Origin: Shewanella sp. TC10
GTDB taxonomy: Bacteria > Pseudomonadota > Gammaproteobacteria > Enterobacterales > Shewanellaceae
Assembly: GCF_009663145.1 (NCBI RefSeq)
Contig: NZ_VKHR01000005.1
Coordinates: 1-64,000 of the forward strand
Length of the DNA stretch: 64,000 bases
Direction: 5' to 3'
Under the pieces are notes generated by a model that did no database searches, was not told the DNA's origin, and saw only the letters and a program-made list of their open reading frames with translations. Within the stretch, counting starts at the first letter, position 1, and each line of letters opens with the position of its first letter. A program made the position numbers and the translations under genes. This document shows, in pieces, positions 48,525-57,564 of the stretch.

Positions 48525-49982
48525 TTAATAAGACAATACTACCTGATTTCGGCCTTGTTCTTTCGCTTGATATAATGCGATATCAGCCCGATGAATGAGC
48601 TCTGTTGGCGTTTCAGTTTTACGGTATTCGGCAACGCCGCAGCTAATCGTAATATTAATATCGTTGCCATTCACCTTGATATTTCTTGCTGCTACCGATT
48701 CGCGCATTTTATCTGCTAAGTCATGTGCTTGGCTGGTATTTACATTCGACAATAACACCAAAAATTCTTCTCCGCCCCAGCGACACAATAAATCTGCTTC
48801 TTTGAGGTGAGATTTAAGCACATTCGATACGGACTGAATCACCAAGTCACCGATATTGTGACCATATTTATCATTCACTTGTTTAAAGTGGTCAATATCG
48901 AGAATGATTACAGCCATTGGGGTCGATTCAATTACCGCTTGAGATAATGCACGAGTATAGTACTCTTCAAATGCTTGCCTGTTAGCCGCACCAGTTAACT
49001 TATCGGTAGAGGCCATGACTTCGAGCTTTCTTTGATATTTGCCTAGGGTCATATTGGCAATAAATAAAATCCCTAGCGTCACCACTAAACTCAGCGCAAT
49101 ATTGACCCAAAAGGTGGTTAGTAATTTCTGCTCAGCCAAAACTTCGTCTTGCTCTACCATCAAATACCACTGGAACTCCTCCACTAAACGGCTATTTAAA
49201 TAGATAGTTCGGTTATCACGTTTATAGGAGAAAGAAGCACTTGGGCTAGTTAAGATTCGAGTGGCAAGCTTTTGTAACCCTTCAGTAGACTGTAGAGTCG
49301 TCGCACCATCAAACCCTTTGCTGCGCAAAGTTATATTGCCCTGTCGGTCTGAGAAATACACCTTACGGTTATAGCGAGTTTGATAAAGCTCTATCATTTT
49401 TTTCACGCTTTCAACGGCTAAACCAACCCCTGTCACGCCAATAAAGTTTCCATCAAAGTCATATACCTTGTAATTGACATAAATGACGGTGCGACTTTTA
49501 TCAGCAGTATCGGTATCTATATTGATTTCGTAGTCTTCAGATTTAGGCAAAGAACGCACTCTAAAATACCAAGCATCCTCATTGGAGACATCTTTGATTT
49601 TTCTTAATACGCCACTGGAGTGGTAATAGTTTCGGCTAGCTTCAGAGACAAAAAAACTCGTAACGGTATCGTATTTTTGTTGGATTTCATTGAGGTAACG
49701 AACCAGTTTTTCGGGTTGCTGCTCATCATTAATCGTCCAATCTCGCACAAAAGTGTCTTGGGCCATTAACGAAGAAATAAAGATAGGTCTTAGCAGGTCT
49801 TGCTGAATTTCAGAATAGATATTGTCACTGGTGAGTGGCAAGGTATTGTCTTCGATTTGTTCACTTAAGGATTCATGAGCGACTTGATAACTGATACCAC
49901 TGGTGACAATAAATGCGGCTAACAGCAATATGGACAGCATCCAAATAAAGCGCTTTTTATCATTCCAAACTTTATTTCCCAT
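48525..49982 (-). CDS. Diguanylate cyclase with periplasmic Cache sensor
   Basis: A 485-residue protein: first membrane helix near residues 12-32, a double-Cache-type periplasmic domain to about 280, a second helix near 285-305, and a GGDEF domain from about 325. The catalytic site is WGGEEF near residue 402. The I-site position reads KEAD instead of RxxD, so feedback inhibition may be weaker. There is no visible partner gene; it lies downstream of a terminator. Confidence 0.93.
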   Translation of the reverse strand: MGNKVWNDKKRFIWMLSILLLAAFIVTSGISYQVAHESLSEQIEDNTLPLTSDNIYSEIQQDLLRPIFISSLMAQDTFVRDWTINDEQQPEKLVRYLNEIQQKYDTVTSFFVSEASRNYYHSSGVLRKIKDVSNEDAWYFRVRSLPKSEDYEINIDTDTADKSRTVIYVNYKVYDFDGNFIGVTGVGLAVESVKKMIELYQTRYNRKVYFSDRQGNITLRSKGFDGATTLQSTEGLQKLATRILTSPSASFSYKRDNRTIYLNSRLVEEFQWYLMVEQDEVLAEQKLLTTFWVNIALSLVVTLGILFIANMTLGKYQRKLEVMASTDKLTGAANRQAFEEYYTRALSQAVIESTPMAVIILDIDHFKQVNDKYGHNIGDLVIQSVSNVLKSHLKEADLLCRWGGEEFLVLLSNVNTSQAHDLADKMRESVAARNIKVNGNDINITISCGVAEYRKTETPTELIHRADIALYQAKEQGRNQVVLSY

Positions 49983-50167
49983 AACGCCCCTACTAAATCT
50001 TAGTTCTTCAAATTAACAATAGAAAATTGCCTCTAAGAGAACTGGTATATGCGAACATGTTAAACCAATGTAAATACTAACTGAAAAGCATTAAAGACGC
50101 ATCGACTTTTACCTACAAGGCTCAGTATTTATAGGCTTAGCTTGTTTTGAATGTTTTTTTGCAGACA

Positions 50168-50305
50168 AAAAAAGACCCTGTAAATGGGGGATACAGGGTC
50201 ATAAATTCAAACAATTAAAATAGGGTTGTAATTAACTCCCAGGAAGTAGGAAGATTTAAATGAGACAGATCTTTAGCGGAAAAGATTTGGCTTTCAATAA
50301 ATTAC
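50168..50305 (-). ncRNA. Candidate PhoB-controlled small RNA
   Basis: No protein gene lies between 49983 and 50387, but the minus strand has a full transcription unit. A Pho box is followed after 10 bp by TATAAT; transcription should begin near 50305 and end at the strong terminator at 50174-50200, giving about 135 nt. A pyrimidine-rich stretch (ATCTTCCTACTTCCT) could pair with ribosome binding sites, and the terminator loop shows TCCCCC. No start codon with a ribosome site was found, except a poor TTG-started 13-codon frame. It is an inferred RNA gene, not a known family. Confidence 0.5.
50174..50200 (-). terminator. Strong intrinsic terminator of the candidate small RNA
   Basis: Perfect nine-bp stem GACCCTGTA/TACAGGGTC with a nine-base loop, followed on the minus strand by seven T residues. 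The nearest annotated minus-strand gene ends 188 bp upstream of it, so it does not look like that gene's own terminator. Confidence 0.85.
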
Positions 50306-50311
50306 GGCGAA

Positions 50312-50345
50312 ATTATAGATTTACTTCATGACAGATTAGCGACAG
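50312..50345 (-). promoter_or_regulatory. Pho box and -10 element
   Basis: Minus strand: CTGTCGC-TAAT-CTGTCAT (50328-50345) has the 7+4+7 layout of a PhoB box, with two mismatches in the first half. Exactly 10 bases later comes TATAAT (50312-50317). In E. coli pstS the same 10-base distance separates the Pho box from the -10 element. The position ahead of a terminator-ended transcript supports it. Confidence 0.65.
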
Positions 50346-50387
50346 TTATATGACGTAAAAATGAAATAAAACAAAAACAGATGAACC

Positions 50388-51227
50388 TCATTTTTCTAAG
50401 TAAGTTTTTAACCCTTCTCCAGGTACTGAGCTTGGTGTGGCAACAGCAAAAGCCGCCCACCTTGCACCTTCTTCCATCGCTTCGGTAATGGTTTTTTGCT
50501 CACACAGAAAGTGAATTAAGCCTGCTGCATATGCATCGCCTGCACCTGTAGTATCCACCACCTCTGATAGAACAGCAGGCACATGTACTTGATCATGCTT
50601 ACTGTAAGCGATGGCTCCATTTTCACCATCGGTTACCACAAAGTAACGTAATGACTCACCGGCTATTTGAGTCGCAAAGCGCCATTTGTTTTCATTGCAG
50701 CGCCCCTCCATATCGGTAATAGAAGCAATGAGAATATGACATGGGCGCACTCGTTCATCTTTGGCTAGTTGCGAAACCACAAGGCAAGAGTTTAAAGCTG
50801 ATTCGGTCCAACCACTGATCCCTTTTGCTGAAGAGTTTATATAGAGAGCATCGAATTGCTGCCAATTAGGTGGAGAGGGTAATTCAAATATTGGCCGTTC
50901 TGGGCGAATAATCGTGCGCTCACCATCCGGCGTCATCACTAACAACATCTCGCAAGTATTGCCATTAAATCGCTCAACTAAGCGGCAATCAAGACCTTGA
51001 GTGCTAGCTTGAGCCAATATCCAATTGCCAATTTTATCATTGCCAACTTGGCTCACTAAAGACACAGAATGACCAGCCCAAACCAGCCCAATCCCTGTAT
51101 TTGCACCGCCACCACCTAGCCTTAAGCCACCATCTTGATAATGAAAGCGCCCGCCAGTTTGTAGCGGTTTATCTAACCGAAGTAGTCGGTCACAGTTAAT
51201 ATTGGCAAGCAGTAAAATATTGGCCAT
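50388..51227 (-). CDS. PfkB-family carbohydrate kinase
   Basis: A 279-residue ribokinase-like sugar or nucleoside kinase. The N-terminal glycine motif LGGGGANTGIGL is near residue 36, and the C-terminal catalytic signature VVDTTGAGDAYAAGL near 228 holds the base aspartate. ATG 51227 (MANILLLANINC) is chosen; the frame runs seven codons further up. The substrate cannot be named from sequence. It is flanked by the candidate sRNA promoter and the HemN-like gene, and neither suggests a pathway. Confidence 0.88.
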   Translation of the reverse strand: MANILLLANINCDRLLRLDKPLQTGGRFHYQDGGLRLGGGGANTGIGLVWAGHSVSLVSQVGNDKIGNWILAQASTQGLDCRLVERFNGNTCEMLLVMTPDGERTIIRPERPIFELPSPPNWQQFDALYINSSAKGISGWTESALNSCLVVSQLAKDERVRPCHILIASITDMEGRCNENKWRFATQIAGESLRYFVVTDGENGAIAYSKHDQVHVPAVLSEVVDTTGAGDAYAAGLIHFLCEQKTITEAMEEGARWAAFAVATPSSVPGEGLKTYLEK

Positions 51228-51320
51228 AGCAGTCTCTATATTCAGCATTCAATCTCAATGACAAGTTATCCACTCTGCCATTTGGGTTGATATCAAAATC
51301 AGTATACTGCAAAAAACAAA

Positions 51321-51348
51321 AAAGGCAGTTACTATGGTCACTACCTTT
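51321..51348 (-). terminator. Probable weak terminator after the HemN-like gene
   Basis: Imperfect stem AAAGGCAGT/ACTACCTTT (one mismatch) with an A-rich flank that reads TTTTTTGTTTTTT on the minus strand. It lies just after the HemN-like gene. Confidence 0.5.
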
Positions 51349-51380
51349 CATTAACTTATTTTTTAAGCGTTAGGTACTTA

Positions 51381-52718
51381 TTACATATCAGCGGCTTGTA
51401 ACGGTTTACGTAGTTGAGCACGAACATTATCCATTCCTGAATAAAATTCTTTCATCATTAACAAACCCATCATTTTGCCGTTATCAGTCCAAATCAAGTT
51501 GTCTGGGTCATTCGGGTCATTCTTAATCGCACCAATTGCTCTCATTGAAGCCATTTCTTTAAATAATGCGGTATCTAAGTTAACGCCAAATGTGTCTCGG
51601 AAGTATTTACGCGATAAACGGCCTGAGAACATACCCAGCAAGAAGCGGTATTGCATCACTTCTTTTTTACCGTATTGCTTTTGCTGCTCAACACCCATTT
51701 TGCCATTGGCAATTCGTTCTTGGTATTTTTTCAACGAGAACGTGTTCACATATAAAGTGTCATCTAAGAAGCTGAATGAGCCAGAACCAACACCTAAATA
51801 CTCATCAAAATCGATAACGTATTCATCAAAGCCTTCGTTATTTGCTTTACCAAATGCCCAACCTGATAACTGAGTGTACTGGCCATTTAAGCTATTTAGA
51901 ATTTGACGGTATTGACGCGCCATATCTCCGTGCGGCGCGGCTAGTTTGCCTTTAACACTCTTACGAGTTTGATGGGTTATCATCAATGGATAAGTGGTGA
52001 TTTGTCTTGGGTCTAATTTTGAAGCCATATCCAAATCGTGCTGGATAATTTCATCGGTTTGACCACGGAAACCGAAAATCAAATCAACATTAATAATTGG
52101 GAATAACTCTTTAGCCGCCATAATTCGGTCAAAGGTTTGCTGACCGTTACCAAATTTTTCAATTCGGTCAGTCATGGTTAAAATGTCATCATTAAAGCTC
52201 TGCACCCCAATCGACATACGATCGACTAAGCCTTCTAACTGCTTAAAGCCTGGGCTGTCTAAATGTTGAGGATCTGACTCACATGACACTTCTTTAATAC
52301 TTGGGAACAGCTTTTTAGCATGTTCAATGGTGCGTGCCAGTTCATCTTCAAGCACTGTTGTGGTGCCACCACCGATGTACATAGATTCGAAATCGTAGCC
52401 GAGATTTTTAACCATATCCATTTCTTTACGTAAAGAAACGAAATAGCGGCGTGCTTTATCTTCATTAAATAGGAAGCGGTGGAAAGTACAATAAGAACAC
52501 AGAGTATGACAAAAAGGCACGTGTGCATATAGCATGTACTTTTTGCCTTCTACTGGGTTTGGCATCATTTCTGCGGAAACGGTATCTAAGCGCAAATTAC
52601 GATCAACGTAAAACTGCATCACTTTTTCCATAGCACTGATCATCCAATCTGGGGTGGTAATATTCGCTTGATAAGGCGATTGGATAATTTTATCTGATGG
52701 TTTAATTATTGATGACAT
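51381..52718 (-). CDS. HemN-like radical SAM protein (coproporphyrinogen III oxidase family)
   Basis: A 445-residue radical SAM protein. The cluster motif CHTLCSYC (CxxxCxxC) is near residue 69, preceded by YAHVPF, and YIGGGTTTVLE near 115 binds SAM. A HemN C-terminal domain follows. It may act as an oxygen-independent coproporphyrinogen oxidase or be one of the heme chaperone/heme-degrading relatives (HemW, HutW). The sequence alone does not separate these. A near-perfect FNR-type site lies 130 bp upstream, fitting anaerobic expression. Confidence 0.85.
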   Translation of the reverse strand: MSSIIKPSDKIIQSPYQANITTPDWMISAMEKVMQFYVDRNLRLDTVSAEMMPNPVEGKKYMLYAHVPFCHTLCSYCTFHRFLFNEDKARRYFVSLRKEMDMVKNLGYDFESMYIGGGTTTVLEDELARTIEHAKKLFPSIKEVSCESDPQHLDSPGFKQLEGLVDRMSIGVQSFNDDILTMTDRIEKFGNGQQTFDRIMAAKELFPIINVDLIFGFRGQTDEIIQHDLDMASKLDPRQITTYPLMITHQTRKSVKGKLAAPHGDMARQYRQILNSLNGQYTQLSGWAFGKANNEGFDEYVIDFDEYLGVGSGSFSFLDDTLYVNTFSLKKYQERIANGKMGVEQQKQYGKKEVMQYRFLLGMFSGRLSRKYFRDTFGVNLDTALFKEMASMRAIGAIKNDPNDPDNLIWTDNGKMMGLLMMKEFYSGMDNVRAQLRKPLQAADM

Positions 52719-52847
52719 AGCACTTCCTATCTAAAAATATATACACAGTAGCAACGCTAATTGATTGCCGATTGAGCAGAGTACTCTCAATCGAGTAACC
52801 ATTATGTGAACTATCTATAACTTAAGGGTTAATCACAACTATGACAG

Positions 52848-52861
52848 TTGATTTTTACCAA
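52848..52861. promoter_or_regulatory. Candidate FNR/EtrA site upstream of the HemN-like gene
   Basis: TTGATTTTTACCAA matches the FNR/EtrA consensus TTGATNNNNATCAA at nine of ten fixed positions. It lies 130-143 bp before the HemN-like start. EtrA and Crp both read related sites in Shewanella. No -10/-35 pair was assigned, so activation is unproven. Confidence 0.45.
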
Positions 52862-52974
52862 GGAGATCACAGATTAGCAGCCATTAAATAACCAACACCT
52901 AATGTACACTATCCGCATGTTAAATATAACAAAGATTAATGTTAACGGTTTGAGTTCCATATTGCAGATATAAA

Positions 52975-53009
52975 AACACCCTCAAAAGCAGTGCCTTTAA
53001 GGGTGTTTA
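52975..53009 (-). terminator. Terminator after formate dehydrogenase operon 1
   Basis: Nine-bp stem AAACACCCT/AGGGTGTTT around a 17-base loop that can itself pair weakly; minus-strand T-run TTTTTAT follows. It is 21 bp past the fdhC stop. Confidence 0.75.
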
Positions 53010-53029
53010 CGACTTAAAATTAAGACTAA

Positions 53030-54019
53030 CTAGTCTTTATATTTAAGCTCGCCTTTTTCTTTGATTTCATCATACCAAAGGTTGTGATGTTGCTTAGCCC
53101 ACTGCTCATCACAGTAACCAGACACCATACAATCCATACCACCTTCAGACATAGCTGTTGCCATGAAGATGTGCACGATAGAGAAAGCACAGATAACGAT
53201 TGCACTCACAGCGTGAACCACTAAAGCAAGTAAACTTAGGTTACGGCTAGGTTCAAATAAGTTCGGGAACAGTAATAACATTCCTGATACTGAGATGAAT
53301 AGTCCGAATAGAGCAAATGCCCAAAACCACATTTTCTCACCTGCGTTAGCAAAGCCAGCGTCAGGGTGCTTACCTTTAAATGGACCGAAGTTAATGTAAC
53401 CACCAACCACCATCATCCACTTAAGGTCATACATTTTAGGCATTTGGTTTTTAGCCCAAAGTACCGTCATTAACGCCCAACCCAACATGAATGGGATAGC
53501 CATATAGTCATGAACTTCTTTGGAAATGTAAACCAAACTAGACCACATTCCTTCACCGATATACGGTTGGAAGAAGAAACGGCCAGCAAGCAGTACTAAA
53601 CCTGTCAGGATCAATAACAAGCAAGGAATCGCACCTAACCAGTGAATTGATACATCAAATTTAGACCAGCGATACACCATCTTACCGGTGAAACCACCGT
53701 GTAATTTTGAAATACCGTTTATTTTAATAAACAGTAAGAAGATGATGATCATGCCAAATAGCGCTGCCATTAAAGCTGGCGCTAATAAGTCACTACGAAG
53801 TTCGAATACACGTAAATCATAAGTATTGATTGGTTGTGCATGGAACTCACTTGTGGAAGTCGTACGTCCCTCTACACCGTCTTTAAGCTGTGCCCATAAT
53901 TGTGCATTGCCATCTTGAACGGTTAGAGACTCTTCAACATTTCCACTTGCGTGTGCGAAAGTCATAACACTGAACATCAGTGCGATAACAACGCCAATTT
54001 GTTTGAACCACTTGTTCAT
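53030..54019 (-). CDS. fdhC: Formate dehydrogenase cytochrome b556 subunit, operon 1
   Basis: A 329-residue gamma subunit that accepts electrons from FdhB and reduces quinone. A cleavable signal peptide (to about FAHAS) is followed by about 60 periplasmic residues, then five hydrophobic segments. The haem-b ligand histidines are in VSIHWLGAIPC, near VHDYMAIPF, and ALVVHAVSAIVICAFSIVHIF. The ending GGMDCMVSGYCDEQWAKQHH is shared with the operon 2 copy. It follows fdhB after a 10-bp hairpin. Confidence 0.94.
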   Translation of the reverse strand: MNKWFKQIGVVIALMFSVMTFAHASGNVEESLTVQDGNAQLWAQLKDGVEGRTTSTSEFHAQPINTYDLRVFELRSDLLAPALMAALFGMIIIFLLFIKINGISKLHGGFTGKMVYRWSKFDVSIHWLGAIPCLLLILTGLVLLAGRFFFQPYIGEGMWSSLVYISKEVHDYMAIPFMLGWALMTVLWAKNQMPKMYDLKWMMVVGGYINFGPFKGKHPDAGFANAGEKMWFWAFALFGLFISVSGMLLLFPNLFEPSRNLSLLALVVHAVSAIVICAFSIVHIFMATAMSEGGMDCMVSGYCDEQWAKQHHNLWYDEIKEKGELKYKD

Positions 54020-54039
54020 ATTACATCCTCTATGCTATT

Positions 54040-54063
54040 CGATGCCTAGGTTGCCCTAGGCAT
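54040..54063 (-). other. Intercistronic hairpin, fdhB-fdhC operon 1
   Basis: Perfect ten-bp stem GATGCCTAGG/CCTAGGCATC with a four-base loop, in the 74-bp gap between fdhB and fdhC. No T-run follows, so it is not a normal terminator. The second operon has a different hairpin at the same place. Confidence 0.7.
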
Positions 54064-54093
54064 CATAGCTAAGCTGACTAACTCAGGCGGAGA

Positions 54094-54663
54094 TTAACCC
54101 CAAACACCCTTGTTAGCACCGCGATAAGCAACACGCTCACGGAAGATGGCAGAAACGATTTCTGCATCACCAGCAAGTAGCGACTTAGTTGCACAAAGCT
54201 CAGCACACATTGGAAGCTTACCTTCAGCTACACGGTTAGCACCGTACTTCTGACGCTCTTCATTAGAGTGATCAGCTTCTGGGCCACCAGCACAGAAAGT
54301 ACACTTGTCCATCTTGCCACGGCTGCCAAAAGCGCCTGACTGAGGGAACTGTGGAGCACCGAAAGGACATGCATATAAACAGTAACCACAACCGATACAA
54401 GTATCTTTGTCGTGAAGAACGATGCCGTCTTCTGTTTTGTAGAAACAATCTGCAGGACATACAGCCATACAAGGTGCATCACTACAGTGCATACATGCAA
54501 CAGAGATAGACGCTTCGCCTTTAACACCATCATTGATGGTTACTACGCGACGACGTTGAATACCCCACTCTAGAGCAGAGTCATTTTCGTTTTTACAAGC
54601 TGTGACACAACCATTACATTCAATGCAGCGCTTGGTATCACATAAAAATTTCATTGTAGCCAT
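54094..54663 (-). CDS. fdhB: Formate dehydrogenase iron-sulfur subunit, operon 1
   Basis: A 189-residue four-cluster ferredoxin-like subunit that passes electrons from FdhA to FdhC. The cysteine motifs are CIECNGCVTACKNEN (residue 13 on), CMHCSDAPCMAVCPADC, CIGCGYCLYACPFG and CTFC with CAELC. It has no C-terminal membrane helix, unlike E. coli FdnH, so it is held by its partners. It has no Tat signal and would be co-exported with FdhA. Confidence 0.95.
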   Translation of the reverse strand: MATMKFLCDTKRCIECNGCVTACKNENDSALEWGIQRRRVVTINDGVKGEASISVACMHCSDAPCMAVCPADCFYKTEDGIVLHDKDTCIGCGYCLYACPFGAPQFPQSGAFGSRGKMDKCTFCAGGPEADHSNEERQKYGANRVAEGKLPMCAELCATKSLLAGDAEIVSAIFRERVAYRGANKGVWG

Positions 54664-54691
54664 TTGGCAATTCTCCTAGCTTAAGCTGCAA

Positions 54692-57547
54692 TTACGCTTT
54701 TTCAATTTGACAAAGCGACGCTTTGGTTTCCTGCATTTGAGTCACAGGGTCATAACCATAGGTCAGTGCAGTGTTAGCTGATTCACCTAATACGTAAGGT
54801 ACAGTGCCTTCTGGGTAGTTAGGCGCAAGGCTTTCGCCGTGCATTTCACCCGCGAAGTGGTATGGCATCCAAGTTACACCAGGCTTAACGCGTGGAGTGA
54901 CCATTGCTTTAATCTTGATGCGTCCACCTTCAGCACCTTCTAACCAAACTGTATCGCCATCACGAAGACCACGATCAGCTGCGTCTGCAGGGTTAATTTC
55001 AACAAACATTTCTTGTTGAAGTTCTGCTAACCAAGGGTTAGAACGAGACTCTTCACCACCACCTTCGTACTCAACCAGACGGCCTGACGTTAGTGCAAGT
55101 GGGTACTTAGCAGAGTTGTCATTGTCTTGAATTGACTTGTACAGTGTTGGTAAACGATGTACTTGCATATCAGCGTACGTTGGGTACTTAGATACTAAAT
55201 CACGACGAGGCGTGTATAACGGCTCACGGTGAACAGGTACTTCATCAGGGAATGTCCATACGATACAACGAGCTTTAGCGTTACCGTAAGGGATACAGCC
55301 GTGCTTCATTGCTACGCGTTGGATACCACCAGAGATATCAGTCTTCCAGTTTTTACCTTCTGCATGAACTTTTTCTTCAGCAGTTAGTTCGTCAAACCAG
55401 CCAAGCTGTTTAAGCATGTCTGCAGTGAACTCTGGGTAACCGTCTGTGATTTCAGCGCCTTTAGAGAAGCTGCCTTCCGCTAACAAGTTCTTACCTTTGT
55501 ATTCAATACCGTAACGCGCACGGAAGTTACCGCCGCCTTCAAGCACGTGCTTGTGCGTGTTGTATAGAATTTGAGTACCTGGATGCTTCTGCTCCGGAGT
55601 ACCCCAACAAGGCCAAGGTAAACCGTAAGTTTCGCCTTTAGCAGGTCCACCAGCAGCTTCAAGAGTCTTGTTGCTGAACGTGCCCCAGTTTTGAGTGTGT
55701 TCTTTAATACGCTCAGGGCTTTGACCTGACATACCAATAGTCCACATACCGCGGTTAATTTCGCGAGTGATGTCTTCAATAACTAGAACATCATTTGCAT
55801 CTTTAGCGATACGTTTAGTGTACTCATCAGCAAAACCAAGTTTTTGAGATAGACGGTACATAATCTCAAGGTCAGTTTTTGATTCAAATAATGGCTCAAC
55901 AATCTTTTCACGCCATTGTTGTGAACGACCAGAGTTAGATACTGAACCTTCAGTTTCGAACTGAGTACAAGCTGGTAGCAAGTACACGCCGTTTTGACGA
56001 CGGTGCATAACACCAGCCATTGTTGGGAACGGATCCACAACAACTACTGTGTCCATCTTGTCTAGTGCTTCACGAACATCATCTTGACGAGTTTCAGTGT
56101 TAACTGATTGACCCCAGAAGAAGCCCATACGTACACGGTCTTTTTGCGCTAATTTTTCAGGCGTTTCTAAAACACCGTCATGCCAGCGAGAACAAGGGAT
56201 ACCAGGAGTGTTCATTGGAACACGGCCAAGGTATTCATTTTGGTCAAAACGACTAGAAACCCAATCTCTATCTAGATCCCAAACATTTGTCCAGTGATCC
56301 CATGCGCCAGAAGTTAGGCCGTAGTAACCAGGTAAGTTATCGAATAATAAACCTAAGTCAGTTGCGCCTTGTACGTTATCGTGACCACGGAAAATGTTTG
56401 TTCCGCCGCCTTTAACACCCATGTTACCTAGTGCTAATTGAAGGATACAGTATGCACGAGTGTTCGCGTTACCGACGTGATGCTGAGTACCACCCATACA
56501 CCAAACAACAGTACCTGGACGGTTATCTGCCATTAATTTAGCAGCTTGGTAAACTTCTTCTTCGCTACAGCCAGTGATATCTGCAACTTCTTTCGGTGGG
56601 AACTTCTTCACTTCTTCGCGAATAGTTTCCATTTCGAAAACACGTTCTTGGATGAACGTTTTGTCTTCCCAACCGTTTTCAAAGATGTGCCAAAGCATAC
56701 CGTAGATGAATGGGATATCCGTACCAGGACGCAGACCACAATGTAGGTCAGCATGCGCTGCAGTACGTGAGAAACGAGGGTCAACAACGATAATTTTAGC
56801 GTTGTTTTTCTCTTTCGCGATTAAGATATGCTGCATTGCAACTGGATGCGCTTCAGCCGGGTTAGCACCGATGAAGAAGATTGCATTTGCATTCTGGATG
56901 TCATTGAAAGAGTTAGTTTGCGCACCGTAACCCCAAGTGTTAGCAACACCGGCTACCGTGGTAGAGTGACAAATACGTGCAGAGTGATCGACGTTGTTCG
57001 TGCCCCACATAGCCGCAAACTTACGGTACATGTAACAGCCTTCGTTCGAGAACTTAGCACTACCCATGAAGTAAACTGAATCAGGACCTGACTCTTCACG
57101 GATATCTAGCATCTTGTCACCGACTTCGTTGTAAGCCTGCTCCCAAGATAGTTTCTTCCACTTGCCATCAACAAGCTTCATTGGGTATTTAAGGCGCTTT
57201 TCACCGTGACCATGTTCACGTAAAGCAGCACCTTTAGCACAGTGACCACCAGCATTGAATGGGTGATCGAAAGCTGGTTCTTGACCAGTCCAAACGCCAT
57301 TTTGTACTTCAGCGTATAAACCACAACCAACAGCACATGCAGAACATACAGTACGTTTGATTTCAGTTGGCGCATCATGCGGTACATCTTTAGCTTCTGC
57401 TCTACGCATCATGCCAGTGCCCATTAATGAAGCAGCGGCGATACCACCAGTGGCAATACCTGCATTCTTCATAAATTGACGACGGTTGATACCGAGCGAC
57501 TTGGTAGCAGCTTTAGGCGCTGCGGTAGACTTGCGAGTTAACTTCAT
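54692..57547 (-). CDS. fdhA: Formate dehydrogenase catalytic subunit, operon 1 (cysteine type)
   Basis: A 951-residue molybdopterin enzyme that oxidises formate in the periplasm. It has a Tat signal (NRRQFMK near residue 22), a 4Fe-4S motif CSACAVGC plus GGHCAKG, and bis-MGD binding regions such as WGQSVNTETR and FPTMAGVMHRRQNGVYLLPA. The metal ligand position reads ARICHSTTVAG near residue 190, so Cys replaces the selenocysteine of E. coli FdnG; no in-frame TGA is present. The C-terminal region is similar throughout to the operon 2 copy. Confidence 0.96.
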   Translation of the reverse strand: MKLTRKSTAAPKAATKSLGINRRQFMKNAGIATGGIAAASLMGTGMMRRAEAKDVPHDAPTEIKRTVCSACAVGCGLYAEVQNGVWTGQEPAFDHPFNAGGHCAKGAALREHGHGEKRLKYPMKLVDGKWKKLSWEQAYNEVGDKMLDIREESGPDSVYFMGSAKFSNEGCYMYRKFAAMWGTNNVDHSARICHSTTVAGVANTWGYGAQTNSFNDIQNANAIFFIGANPAEAHPVAMQHILIAKEKNNAKIIVVDPRFSRTAAHADLHCGLRPGTDIPFIYGMLWHIFENGWEDKTFIQERVFEMETIREEVKKFPPKEVADITGCSEEEVYQAAKLMADNRPGTVVWCMGGTQHHVGNANTRAYCILQLALGNMGVKGGGTNIFRGHDNVQGATDLGLLFDNLPGYYGLTSGAWDHWTNVWDLDRDWVSSRFDQNEYLGRVPMNTPGIPCSRWHDGVLETPEKLAQKDRVRMGFFWGQSVNTETRQDDVREALDKMDTVVVVDPFPTMAGVMHRRQNGVYLLPACTQFETEGSVSNSGRSQQWREKIVEPLFESKTDLEIMYRLSQKLGFADEYTKRIAKDANDVLVIEDITREINRGMWTIGMSGQSPERIKEHTQNWGTFSNKTLEAAGGPAKGETYGLPWPCWGTPEQKHPGTQILYNTHKHVLEGGGNFRARYGIEYKGKNLLAEGSFSKGAEITDGYPEFTADMLKQLGWFDELTAEEKVHAEGKNWKTDISGGIQRVAMKHGCIPYGNAKARCIVWTFPDEVPVHREPLYTPRRDLVSKYPTYADMQVHRLPTLYKSIQDNDNSAKYPLALTSGRLVEYEGGGEESRSNPWLAELQQEMFVEINPADAADRGLRDGDTVWLEGAEGGRIKIKAMVTPRVKPGVTWMPYHFAGEMHGESLAPNYPEGTVPYVLGESANTALTYGYDPVTQMQETKASLCQIEKA

Positions 57548-57564
57548 CGCTTATTTCTCCTGAA

